34,111 nt of DNA from Candidatus Omnitrophota bacterium (GTDB lineage Bacteria > Omnitrophota > Gorgyraeia > Gygaellales > Profunditerraquicolaceae), in contig JAPLLW010000016.1 in the NCBI GenBank assembly GCA_026387355.1, positions 70,240-104,350 on the forward strand, read 5' to 3'. The position numbers were made by a program, and so were the translations under genes. Positions 20,666 to 28,881 of this stretch are shown here, one piece after another; position 1 is the stretch's first letter, and every line of letters begins with the position of its first letter. The notes beneath the pieces are model-generated. The model was not told the origin of the DNA, ran no database searches, and saw only the letters and a program-made list of their open reading frames with translations.

Positions 20666-22990
20666 TTATTTCCAAAGCTTTTGATACGTATAATAAGCTT
20701 TGCGCAACTGTCGTAAGAACGGGCTGTCCTTTCCGTCCCCTTGGCCACAGAGCCCGAGCCACTCTTCATGCATATATCCGTCAGGAAAAGGCCCTGCCCA
20801 TAAGCTCTTCGTATCATGTATAGACGGCTCATAGGCCTTCCACCATTCGTCAAGCCATTCGAAAACAACTCCACCGATTGAATTTCCTGCACCGGAATTA
20901 AAAGCTGAATTATTTTCTATATCTTCCCAGGAACCTTTATGATATTCTGCCTGAAGCTCCTCTGCCTCTAAATCAGTCTTGCCATCGGCATGAGCCGGAC
21001 AACCATATTCAGTAATAAACGCTGGCCTATCGGCTTCTTCTTTAACGCTCTTCCAAAAACGGCCGAAACCATAATTTCCGCGATAGGCATTAGTCCCAAA
21101 AATATCGACATCGGGAGCATCTTTACCGAATTTATCTAAGAACAATATATCTCCGCTGCATATAGCTACCGGATGATCCGGATCTATTTCTTTTACAGCC
21201 TTAGCCACTTCGTTAGCAAATTTAAAGTATGCATCGGGCTGAGTATCGGCATTACAAGCATATCCGTATACATTTTCATTCCCCAATAACCAGAATAAAA
21301 TGTAAGGCTCATTTTTATATTCATTAACCATCGACTTAACTGATTCGAGCATATTCTTTTTCTGCTCTTCGTCATTATAATCGGTACCGGGGTTCCACTG
21401 GGCACCTGAGCCGAGCGCGTATTTACCAAGAAAATCGCCCATAATCACGCGTATCCCATATTTATTATACATATCGCGCAATACTTCTTTATTTACCGGA
21501 TTAGGATGATGATACAGCCGTAGGGTATTTACCCCCATATCTTTCATCAATTGAAAATCGCCTATTGCCTCTTTAGTCGCTTGATCTACATAGGTATCAT
21601 AAGGGCCATCGGCCTTTTTGTTATTATTGAAATCGTCGTCCATCCAGCTAGTCATTGTCCCGTCATCGGGAGATTGCCCGATCTTGGTCGGCGCATAGGT
21701 AATACCTTTAATCATATAAGGCTTACCGTCAACAATCAGCTGCCAATCACCGGTTTCATACTGAACGATGTGCACCTTGCCCTTACCTGAGATCTTTTTA
21801 ATATTTAATGAATCAATGCTTGGCTTTGGCTTTATCTTCTCAACCAGGTTAAGTTTAACAAATTTACCGGGGTTTACAATCGGAATATCATTGGCAACAT
21901 CATTGTCATAACCATTAATTATCCTTATATCTGCGTCTTGTAATTTATAACCTAATTGCGGATTTTGAGAAAGTATATAATTTATTTTAGCGACTGCTGC
22001 CTGGCCAACGTACCAAGGGGTATGCCAATAGGTCCAGCCATAACTACCAGGATAATGCACCACTATGGCATAGTAACATTTTAAGGCGCTCTTTAATAGT
22101 CCGGCCTTCTCTAATATTAAACCGGTATAAAATAAACGCACGCCCGGCGGTTCACTCCCTGTAGCCCATTTCAAAAAAGCTGCCTCAAGATCAGGCGAAT
22201 GCATAAAATCCCAGGCTTCCCCGTCAAGACGCTTCTCCTTCAGGGCCTTTTTAAATTCAGGGTCCCATCTTACTGAAGTAGTATTCGGATAAATTCCCTC
22301 GCCTATGGCAGCCATAAGACCTTCCTGGTCTTTAATCGTATATTTATAATCTTTAGTGCCGATACCCTTAAACTCCCCGTATTTTTCATAATTCACCAGA
22401 TCTTCAGTCCCGGGCTCATACAATACGATCTTAGTGGAGATCTGGCTTACTTTTTTCTTCTGCTCTACCTCAATATCCCCGGTCTCGATCTTCTTAATAC
22501 TCTGCTCCGAGACTAATTTTAGAGACCAGTACCACCCGCGCTGATCCCACCCTTGAGCAAAAGGATATTGATTAATAATTATCTGAAACAGCTTCTTTGC
22601 TTCCTCAAGCTTCTCCTGACGCAACAATGTTTCTGCCTGTATAAAATAGGCAGTCGCCACATCATTTAATTCCTTAACCTCCTCAATCTCCTCTTTGGTT
22701 TTAGGCATAGCCTTTAAATATTTCTGCTGGCTTTCTGCTTTATCTTTGTATAAATCAATAAGCTCCTGGGTATATTTAAGAGTAGCTTCTGTATCGTGCT
22801 TGCCATGCGCTGCCCAGGCCTTATCGAGCAGCTCGCTAGAAGAAGAACTCTCTTGTGCATATAAGTCGTAAGTTAGTCGTAAGTTAGTCGTAAGTCGTAA
22901 GTGGTAAGTCGTAAGGAATAAAAGTAGACACAAGGCTATTTTCAAGCCCTTACATACGACATACGACATACGACTTACGACTAGCATCAT
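20666..22990 (-). CDS. TPR domain fused to a glycoside hydrolase (GH2/GH5-like barrel), exported
   Basis: 774 residues from the ATG at 22990, which has an AGGAG site ten bases upstream. Residues about 55-380 are TPR-like helices (KYTQELIDLYKDKAESQQKY, LLRQEKLEEAKKLFQIIINQ). Residues about 400-774 form a GH-A barrel with acid/base Glu in LLGNENVYG (about 571) and probable nucleophile in FITEYGCP (about 659). The end VFEWLDEWWKAYE is shared with the 411-residue paralogue. The start is odd: codons 3-13 and about 28-43 are made of heptamer repeats (LVVSRMSYVVC, and YHLRLTTNLRLTYDLY) around the hydrophobic core KIALCLLLFLT. A TTG start at that core is possible. Because seven is not a multiple of three, repeat gain or loss would shift the frame. 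Confidence 0.87.
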   Translation of the reverse strand: MMLVVSRMSYVVCKGLKIALCLLLFLTTYHLRLTTNLRLTYDLYAQESSSSSELLDKAWAAHGKHDTEATLKYTQELIDLYKDKAESQQKYLKAMPKTKEEIEEVKELNDVATAYFIQAETLLRQEKLEEAKKLFQIIINQYPFAQGWDQRGWYWSLKLVSEQSIKKIETGDIEVEQKKKVSQISTKIVLYEPGTEDLVNYEKYGEFKGIGTKDYKYTIKDQEGLMAAIGEGIYPNTTSVRWDPEFKKALKEKRLDGEAWDFMHSPDLEAAFLKWATGSEPPGVRLFYTGLILEKAGLLKSALKCYYAIVVHYPGSYGWTYWHTPWYVGQAAVAKINYILSQNPQLGYKLQDADIRIINGYDNDVANDIPIVNPGKFVKLNLVEKIKPKPSIDSLNIKKISGKGKVHIVQYETGDWQLIVDGKPYMIKGITYAPTKIGQSPDDGTMTSWMDDDFNNNKKADGPYDTYVDQATKEAIGDFQLMKDMGVNTLRLYHHPNPVNKEVLRDMYNKYGIRVIMGDFLGKYALGSGAQWNPGTDYNDEEQKKNMLESVKSMVNEYKNEPYILFWLLGNENVYGYACNADTQPDAYFKFANEVAKAVKEIDPDHPVAICSGDILFLDKFGKDAPDVDIFGTNAYRGNYGFGRFWKSVKEEADRPAFITEYGCPAHADGKTDLEAEELQAEYHKGSWEDIENNSAFNSGAGNSIGGVVFEWLDEWWKAYEPSIHDTKSLWAGPFPDGYMHEEWLGLCGQGDGKDSPFLRQLRKAYYTYQKLWK
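22863..22914 (+). repeat. Heptamer/undecamer repeat block, family A (AGTCGTA)
   Basis: Units AGTCGTA (four of seven bases, one variant AGTGGTA) and two longer AGTTAGTCGTA units. The block lies inside the reading frame of the TPR-glycosidase, just after the hydrophobic core of its signal peptide, in the orientation opposite to the block at 22952-22979. Confidence 0.88.
22952..22979 (+). repeat. Heptamer repeat block, family A (ACATACG)
   Basis: Four exact-register units ACATACG, ACATACG, ACATACG, ACTTACG, followed by a partial ACTA. It codes for residues just after the start of the TPR-glycosidase. It is inverted relative to 22863-22914, so the two blocks can pair as the arms of a large hairpin. 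Confidence 0.88.
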
Positions 22991-23003
22991 TTTACAATCA
23001 CTC

Positions 23004-24503
23004 CTACCCTTGAGCCCGTCTCTCTTGTTTTCGTCTTTCTTCTTCTACCTGTATTTCTTCGTGTCGCCTCTCTTCTCTTCGCTTTTCGACCTGCGCACGG
23101 ATTTCATAGGCCCTAGATTCTGAAATGTCAAAAGTCATAATAATGAATATGGCAACTGCAGTAGAGACAATCGGGATACCAATATCACAGAGCCTCATGT
23201 AAAATAAGGTCTGCGTTTTTTGAGCAGCACCTAATGCTACATTAAAACCCGTCACATTAAGGAGGACTCCTGCGAGTATCGAGGCACCTGCCTGGCCGAG
23301 TTTTTGTATCCACCAGTAAATACCGCTAAACATCCCTTCCCTGCGTTTCCCACAACTCAATTCGTCCAGATCGCAGACATCAGCAACCATAGAAGGAACC
23401 ATGGTAAAGAGCGCTCCCAGGTGAAATGCTAAAAATGGAACAGCGATCATTAATAAGTATGGATAACGTGGATTATACCCTACCCATTTAAGGGCATAAC
23501 CTAAAATCGCAAGACACATAGCAATTAAAAAAGTTTTACGCTTCCCAATTTTTGTGGAAATCCAGGTAGTTAAGGAGATAGCCAACAACGTGCAAACAGA
23601 ACTTGCCGTTCCAAACCAGCCAAGCAATGTACCGCCTTTTCCCCAATCGCCGCCATAAACATAGTAGACAATAACATAGAGCGTGAAGGCAGAGGCGAGC
23701 ATGAATCCGTTAAAGATTAAAAATGTTACCGCGATAAGCTTAACGAAAGGACGGCACTTTAAAGACTGTGCGCAACTGCTCAGGAGGTTTTTTATTATAA
23801 CTAAGTTCCCCTCTCCTTTTTTAGGCTTCGCTAACTTACCGAAAAGTTCTTTATTAAAAATTGCCGGCAGGACCCCGCCGACCGCGATAAAAACCCCGAC
23901 CGCAATAGCGATAGAGCGCGCTCCCTGGACAATATCCGTAAACATAGCTTTATTGTTCATCAACGCGAAAAACCATGGCGCGACAAGCCAGGCAATTTGA
24001 GCAAAGAAATTGCTAAATCCCTGTAGCCGGGTGCGTTCATGATAATCCGGTGTCATTTCATACCCGAGGGCAATCCAGGGAATCGAATAACAGGCAAAGG
24101 AAACGACAAAAAAACATTGGATTATTAAAAAATACCAGAAATAGAAATTATCGGTACGCCCTTTATAGAGATGAAACATCAATGCGAATAAAATTCCGGA
24201 TAAAATAGCTCCAAAGAATATCCAGGGTTTACGCCGGCCCCATCTAGTCCGGGTATTATCTGAACTGTGGCCGATTATTGGATCTGAAAAAGCATCAATA
24301 AGACGCGGGATTGCTCCGATGAGACCGACTAAAGCGGGATTCATGCCAAGTCCTAGGTTTAAAACAATAACCAGCGATCCGATCGCGGCAGCCTGAAATT
24401 GGTTAACTAATGATCCTATACTGTATGCAGCTTTTTGAAGAAAAGGAATTCGGTCTTTTTGAGCTGTAATATGGTGCTTTGGCTGACCAGCTGATTGATC
24501 CAT
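23004..24503 (-). CDS. MFS sugar:cation symporter, GPH family (MelB-like)
   Basis: 499 residues, about 12 membrane helices. DAFSDPIIGHSSDNTRTRWGRRKPW (quoted in parts: DAFSDPIIGHSSD, then TRWGRRKPW) is the signature of glycoside-pentoside-hexuronide:cation symporters, including the Asp used for cation coupling. The second half has SMVADVCDLDELSCGKRREG, the matching C-domain motif. It imports oligosaccharides or glycosides with sodium or protons. The C-terminal 40 residues are a highly charged Arg/Glu helix (KRREERRHEEIQVEEERRKQ), unusual for the family. It has its own promoter (24552-24580) and a GAGAGGAG site, so it can be expressed apart from the ABC importer next door. Confidence 0.93.
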   Translation of the reverse strand: MDQSAGQPKHHITAQKDRIPFLQKAAYSIGSLVNQFQAAAIGSLVIVLNLGLGMNPALVGLIGAIPRLIDAFSDPIIGHSSDNTRTRWGRRKPWIFFGAILSGILFALMFHLYKGRTDNFYFWYFLIIQCFFVVSFACYSIPWIALGYEMTPDYHERTRLQGFSNFFAQIAWLVAPWFFALMNNKAMFTDIVQGARSIAIAVGVFIAVGGVLPAIFNKELFGKLAKPKKGEGNLVIIKNLLSSCAQSLKCRPFVKLIAVTFLIFNGFMLASAFTLYVIVYYVYGGDWGKGGTLLGWFGTASSVCTLLAISLTTWISTKIGKRKTFLIAMCLAILGYALKWVGYNPRYPYLLMIAVPFLAFHLGALFTMVPSMVADVCDLDELSCGKRREGMFSGIYWWIQKLGQAGASILAGVLLNVTGFNVALGAAQKTQTLFYMRLCDIGIPIVSTAVAIFIIMTFDISESRAYEIRAQVEKRREERRHEEIQVEEERRKQERRAQG

Positions 24504-24551
24504 TAACTAACTCCTCTCTTTTTTTGTTAAATTAATAACAATGAATTTTGT

Positions 24552-24580
24552 ATTATAACAAATATACCTGGTGTAAGCAA
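24552..24580 (-). promoter_or_regulatory. Predicted promoter of the symporter-glycosidase unit
   Basis: On the minus strand, TTGCTT (24575-24580), a 17-base spacer and a perfect TATAAT (24552-24557). The expected start is near 24545, about 42 bases before the ATG at 24503. Confidence 0.7.
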
Positions 24581-24609
24581 TATTATTATCGCCTTACTAA
24601 AAGATTTTA

Positions 24610-25449
24610 TTATCCTAGTACCGATGAAGCCACTCCCTTAACAATATATTTCTGCATGAAGATGTACACTATAATTATAGGCAAAGCCGTTATAGTAAGC
24701 CCTGCCATCAAAAGCGGGTAATTAGTCAGGAACTCTCCCCGAAACATCATCAATGCCCGTTGAAGGGGCATCAAATTTTTACTGTCAAATATTATAAGAG
24801 CTAAAACATATTCGTTCCAGACGTTCAGCGCATTAAAAACCACCACCACCGCAAGCGCGGGCTTTGCAAAAGGAATGGCCACATGCCACCAGATACCCAG
24901 TTTTGAGCAGCCGTCAATGCGTGCGGCATCCTCTAATTCCTTGGGCATCTTATCAAAAAAAGTCTTGAGTATGAATATACTAGTGGCTAGCCCCATACTA
25001 ATCATCGCCAGTATATAACCGAAAGCAGTATCGCGCAGATGAAGCTTATTTAACAAAACATACAAAGGCACGAAACCTCCGGGCATGGGTATCATCATCG
25101 CCGCAATAAATATAATAAAAAGGATGTTCCTACCCGGAAAACGTAAACGCGAAAAAGCATACGCCGCCATCGAGGAAACAACTACTATACCGAATACCAC
25201 GCTAACGGTATAAATTGTGCTATTTAAAAAATAGCGGCCGAAATCACTATTACTAACCGCAAGGTAATAATTTTCAAAATGTAGATGCCGCGGAATAATG
25301 GAGATATCGCTAAAAATTGTCTCCTGAGTTTTAAAACTTGAAGCTACCATCCATAAAAGAGGGTAAATACAAGTTATTGCTACCGCCAGAAGAAACAGAT
25401 GAATAAGCGTATTTATTGTAGTCTTCTTAGCCTTATGGTATATACTCAT
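24610..25449 (-). CDS. Sugar ABC transporter permease, MalG-type
   Basis: 279 residues, six membrane helices. The EAA loop EDAARIDGCSKLGIWWHVAIP (about residues 175-195) contacts the ATPase and places it in the carbohydrate uptake CUT1 group. The C-terminus GVASSVLG is typical of MalG/UgpE-like subunits. It starts three bases after the stop of the partner permease. No ATP-binding gene is in the window, so a shared MsmK/UgpC-type ATPase encoded elsewhere is likely. Confidence 0.95.
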   Translation of the reverse strand: MSIYHKAKKTTINTLIHLFLLAVAITCIYPLLWMVASSFKTQETIFSDISIIPRHLHFENYYLAVSNSDFGRYFLNSTIYTVSVVFGIVVVSSMAAYAFSRLRFPGRNILFIIFIAAMMIPMPGGFVPLYVLLNKLHLRDTAFGYILAMISMGLATSIFILKTFFDKMPKELEDAARIDGCSKLGIWWHVAIPFAKPALAVVVVFNALNVWNEYVLALIIFDSKNLMPLQRALMMFRGEFLTNYPLLMAGLTITALPIIIVYIFMQKYIVKGVASSVLG

Positions 25450-25452
25450 ACT

Positions 25453-26340
25453 TTAAGCCCAATTACGCGCTCTCCTTGCCAGCATGTTTATAACAAAGGA
25501 GACTGCTACCAAGATAATGCCTAGATTAATCCCCATGGCGCAGGCATAGCCAAATCGCGATGAATCACGCATGACAGCAAGTATCCTTAGAACCGGAACT
25601 GATGTATGGCCGGCAAATTCTCCGCCCACAAGCCCCAGGATCAATGCGAACGCCTGCATTGTCCCCAATACAGTCAGAATCGCCACCAACATAATCACCG
25701 GCATCATTAGCGGCATGGTAATATTCTTAAACGATTGCCACGCATTGACACCGTCCACGCGCGCAGCTTCATAGAATTCCCGCGGAATAGTTTGCAACCC
25801 AGCCAGAAATATAAGGAACCCCCAGCCAAAACCCTTCCAGCTGTGGATTATTGCCACGGTAGTAAGAACAAATTTGGGATCATTAAGCCAGCTGTGCGCA
25901 AACTGCCCCATGCCCATAGTAACAAGGGCGCGGTTGACCATATTCGCTCCGTCCACATCGTTGACGATAAAACGCCAAACCATCCCCACCACGATTTCCG
26001 AAAGTATGGGCGGGATAAAAAATACCGCGCGGTAAAAATGCTTGAGGCGAATCTGGCGGTCACATGCCCAAGCCAAAAGAAACGCCAGCGCATTCTGAAA
26101 GGTCAGCGCAATCAGAGTGATGTAACCGGCATTACGCATTGATTGCCACCAGCTGGGATCATGAAAAATGATCTCCTTAAAATTTGCCAGGGCTACGAAA
26201 GTTTTACTAGGTAGAATCCCATCCCAGTTAAATAAACTCAACTTAAAAACCCAGACAAAAGGAATAACGTAAAATATTACGAAGATTGTTACTGCTGGTA
26301 ATACGAATAAATAATCCTCTGCTATTGCTCTTATTTTCAT
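25453..26340 (-). CDS. Sugar ABC transporter permease, MalF-type
   Basis: 295 residues, six membrane helices. EAA loop YEAARVDGVNAWQSFKNITMP at about 195-216. It pairs with the MalG-type subunit to form the channel for a CUT1 importer. The start at 26340 is directly preceded by a heptamer repeat block with no ribosome site. The usual N-terminal hydrophobic segment is intact after MKIRAIAEDYLFVLP, so the start is probably right. Confidence 0.94.
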   Translation of the reverse strand: MKIRAIAEDYLFVLPAVTIFVIFYVIPFVWVFKLSLFNWDGILPSKTFVALANFKEIIFHDPSWWQSMRNAGYITLIALTFQNALAFLLAWACDRQIRLKHFYRAVFFIPPILSEIVVGMVWRFIVNDVDGANMVNRALVTMGMGQFAHSWLNDPKFVLTTVAIIHSWKGFGWGFLIFLAGLQTIPREFYEAARVDGVNAWQSFKNITMPLMMPVIMLVAILTVLGTMQAFALILGLVGGEFAGHTSVPVLRILAVMRDSSRFGYACAMGINLGIILVAVSFVINMLARRARNWA

Positions 26341-26370
26341 GTCGTAAGTCGTATGTCGTAAGTCATAAGT
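26341..26370 (+). repeat. Heptamer repeat block, family A
   Basis: Units GTCGTAA, GTCGTAT, GTCGTAA, GTCATAA and a partial GT. The block occupies nearly all of the 34 bases between the binding-protein stop codon (26375-26377) and the permease ATG (26340). Confidence 0.9.
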
Positions 26371-26374
26371 AGGC

Positions 26375-27706
26375 TTATTGGCGTTTCTTAAATAGCTCTC
26401 TTTCCTTCACCTTCTGCACTTCAAATGCTACCTGTTCAGGCGTTTTCTCTCTGAGGATGATCGCCTGAACCCCCTTATCAAATGCCTCGATTACAATTGG
26501 AAATTCTGAAACCCCCCAGGCATTCGGATGCGTAGCATTATCCATCGCCCTTGAGAACTGCGCCAGAATTGGCGGGACCTTATCTAAACATTCTCTGTTG
26601 GCAGGCAAATTGTTAGTTACCCTGGAGAGATACGCTTGCTGGTTGAGTTCAGTAAGCCACTTCAGGAAATTTACCGCCTCTTGCTTATTCTTTGATCGGG
26701 CATTAACCACAAAAGAAGAACCCGCTCCTCCCCAGATACTCATCGGATAACTATCTGATGTCTTAGGCGGCAGAAACGCTGCGTAATCCAGTTCCGGATT
26801 CATCCTCTGGTAAACATTCACGCACCAGGAGCCGTTAAAAGCAAAAACCGCTTTCCCGTTAGCAAAAAGCTGCTCTGCGGTTTTATTTATCATAGTTACC
26901 AGACCCTCGATCAAAATACCGGATTCGCGCATCTGGCGAAATATTGAGAGTACTTTTATCCAGTCAGGATCAGTATAAGGAACCTGGCCCTTTATAGTAG
27001 CGATAATTTTATCTTTGCCCATGATATTAAAAGCGTAATTGCTGGCAAAGCAATCGATCATCCATAACTCTGACCAGCCCGAAACAAAACCCTGCAGATT
27101 GGCTGCTTTCCCGCCATAATCCTTGGCGGGTCCGCCACGATTTGTGGCGGATATTTTTCTACCGATCTCTAATAATTCATCGAATGTCTGCGGCGGGTGG
27201 TTGGGATTAAGACCTAATTGTTTAAATAAAGACTTGTTATAGACCATCTGAATGGTCATGATATCTACTGGCACGCCGTAAATCCCTGTTTTTACTCCGT
27301 AGCTGTTACCATCTGTAAATTCATTTACCGCTAATGCCTTGACAAAAAAACTATTCTTCCATTTTGCATTATTCTCCAGCATGTAAGGGGTAAGATCCAG
27401 AACAAAACCTGCCTTAACAAAAGAGGAAAAATCTCTTTTTTCTCCCAATATCCCGAAGATATCCGGAAGGTTTGCGCCTTGGACAGCTGAGCGCACTTTT
27501 TGAGAATATGCGTCGGAGGGGGCATAGAGTTCAAAATTTACCTTGATGCCGGTCTTAGCTTCGTATCTCTTAGCCAATTCCTTAAATGCCGGCTCGCGGT
27601 CAGTCATCCAATGCCATACGGTAACGACTTTACTTGAATCTATCTTAGGTGAACATCCTGAAATTAAAATTAAACAAACTGTAAACAAAGTACCTAAAAA
27701 CTTCAT
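26375..27706 (-). CDS. Sugar ABC transporter substrate-binding lipoprotein (family 1)
   Basis: 443 residues from the chosen start. The frame is open up to an ATG at 27736, but the ATG at 27706 gives the correct signal (MKFLGTLFTVCLILISGC, lipobox with Cys18) and has GGAG upstream. TVWHWMTDREPAFKELAKRYEAKTGIKVNFE is the classic start of CUT1 binding proteins (quoted in parts: TVWHWMTDREPAFKELA, RYEAKTGIKVNFE). It delivers an oligosaccharide to the MalF/MalG-type permeases that follow. Residues around SATNRGGPAKDYGGKA are encoded by a double hairpin element (27110-27151) that looks like an in-frame insertion. Confidence 0.94.
   Translation of the reverse strand: MKFLGTLFTVCLILISGCSPKIDSSKVVTVWHWMTDREPAFKELAKRYEAKTGIKVNFELYAPSDAYSQKVRSAVQGANLPDIFGILGEKRDFSSFVKAGFVLDLTPYMLENNAKWKNSFFVKALAVNEFTDGNSYGVKTGIYGVPVDIMTIQMVYNKSLFKQLGLNPNHPPQTFDELLEIGRKISATNRGGPAKDYGGKAANLQGFVSGWSELWMIDCFASNYAFNIMGKDKIIATIKGQVPYTDPDWIKVLSIFRQMRESGILIEGLVTMINKTAEQLFANGKAVFAFNGSWCVNVYQRMNPELDYAAFLPPKTSDSYPMSIWGGAGSSFVVNARSKNKQEAVNFLKWLTELNQQAYLSRVTNNLPANRECLDKVPPILAQFSRAMDNATHPNAWGVSEFPIVIEAFDKGVQAIILREKTPEQVAFEVQKVKERELFKKRQ
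27110..27151. repeat. Palindromic element inside the binding-protein gene
   Basis: Two adjacent hairpins: CCCGCCA (27110-27116) with TGGCGGG (27124-27130), then TCCGCCAC (27131-27138) with GTGGCGGA (27144-27151). The GGCGGGTCC/CCGCCAC core matches the intergenic elements at 8410-8476 and, less closely, 4330-4424. It is translated in frame. Confidence 0.75.
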
Positions 27707-27823
27707 TTCGCTAGTACTCCTCATGCTAGAAATCATGCCTTATCCTTGTCTTATTTTTACCCCTTACCTATATATATACGGAGTATTAAAATTTAACATA
27801 TTTCTAAGACAAAATCAAGGCTT

Positions 27824-28513
27824 TTAAGATCTTAATATACGGGATAAGCTCATAAGGTCCGCACCCTCAAGCTCTACGCCAGCGCGAAACTCATTAGCTT
27901 CTGAGAGCTTTGACCAAACTGCTCTTCCTCTTGTATAAAGCGGCTCTCCTCTATCCGGAAAATGCACCCAAGCCTCAAGCGGGGTATTGATCTTTATCGC
28001 CTGCTTAAGTCTTAGGCCCATCCCTTTAGCGCTGATATCATTTGTCTCAGCCGGGATCTCTTCTCCGGTATCTAAATCCAATAGCCTCACCGGCATTTTT
28101 AAGTTAAACCTCTGGAAGATTCTATGATCTTCCATTCTCTCGCCTCCCTTCTCTCTTATTGCACCATTTGACCACCCCTTTACTGCTTCGTTCGGAACAT
28201 TCTTGTAAACAAATTTATAGATCTTCTCTTTATCCTCAGCTGTTATTCTACTAAAATATAATCCGTAAGTATTCTGGCCATCGATAGTCTTATGCCAGGC
28301 TACCCAGACTTGGGCATCTATGCTAATCTCCGGAGATAAAATTAAGTGTAAATTCACATAGGTATCTACAATAAGCCTTAACCCCAGAATTAACTGCATC
28401 CCTTTAAAATTGATATCCTTAATATGACAGAGAGCGTCGGATACCGCTCCCTCCAGGCGAATCTTGGCTTTCTGGTTAATCTCCCATCTAGGTATTTTCC
28501 TAAGCTCCTGCAT
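27824..28513 (-). CDS. Double PilZ-domain protein
   Basis: 229 residues from the ATG at 28513. This start overlaps the stop of the preceding gene as TAATG and has a GGAGAGGGG site; an in-frame ATG at 28531 is less likely. Domain 1 (about 4-115) has RKIPR and the altered second motif DINFKG. Domain 2 (about 128-229) has RIFQR and the full DISAKG. PilZ domains bind cyclic di-GMP through RxxxR and D/NxSxxG. Domain 1 has Asn instead of Ser, so it may have lost binding. A second good ribosome site and ATG (28135) precede domain 2 inside the gene, suggesting two ancestral genes joined or internal initiation. Confidence 0.85.
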   Translation of the reverse strand: MQELRKIPRWEINQKAKIRLEGAVSDALCHIKDINFKGMQLILGLRLIVDTYVNLHLILSPEISIDAQVWVAWHKTIDGQNTYGLYFSRITAEDKEKIYKFVYKNVPNEAVKGWSNGAIREKGGERMEDHRIFQRFNLKMPVRLLDLDTGEEIPAETNDISAKGMGLRLKQAIKINTPLEAWVHFPDRGEPLYTRGRAVWSKLSEANEFRAGVELEGADLMSLSRILRS

Positions 28514-28881
28514 TATGCCCCTCTCCACCACTGCTCATTTAATCCTCTTCTATCCTGTTCAGAAAAGTTATTATAGATATATTCTTTGATTTTATTTCTT
28601 TGAACGTCATCAATATTGTTAAAAAATAATCCGTAAGTAAACTTTGCTTCGCTTTGTTCTTGCCATGCTACATGCGCACCCAGATTAAGATTAAGAGCCT
28701 GACCCAAAGCAAGAGAGATATTGGAGAAGGCTTCGCTAAAAAGACGCTTGCCCAATGAGAGACGCATCCCGTTTGCGCTGATATCTTCAACAGTGCAAGG
28801 AATGGTATGCGGTTGATCCTCAATCTGCAGATCTGCATCCTGATTTACCGCCCACCTTGGAACACTTCTGCGCTCATCCAT
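28513..28881 (-). CDS. Single PilZ-domain protein
   Basis: 122 residues. RSVPR near the start and EDISANGMRL fit the two PilZ cyclic di-GMP contacts. It resembles domain 1 of the next gene (PRWAVNQDADL against PRWEINQKAKI; NIDDVQRNKIKEYIYNN against RITAEDKEKIYKFVYKN), so the pair arose by duplication. Its stop codon overlaps the next ATG (TAATG). A ribosome site (GGAGAAAGGATT) precedes the ATG. The 278 bases upstream (28882-29159) hold AT-rich sequence with no ORF, no clear terminator and no riboswitch I could recognise. Confidence 0.83.
   Translation of the reverse strand: MDERRSVPRWAVNQDADLQIEDQPHTIPCTVEDISANGMRLSLGKRLFSEAFSNISLALGQALNLNLGAHVAWQEQSEAKFTYGLFFNNIDDVQRNKIKEYIYNNFSEQDRRGLNEQWWRGA

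Noticed and set aside
2995..26370. Heptamer blocks as a CRISPR array
   Set aside because: The units are only 7 bases, directly adjacent, with no spacers and no cas genes nearby.
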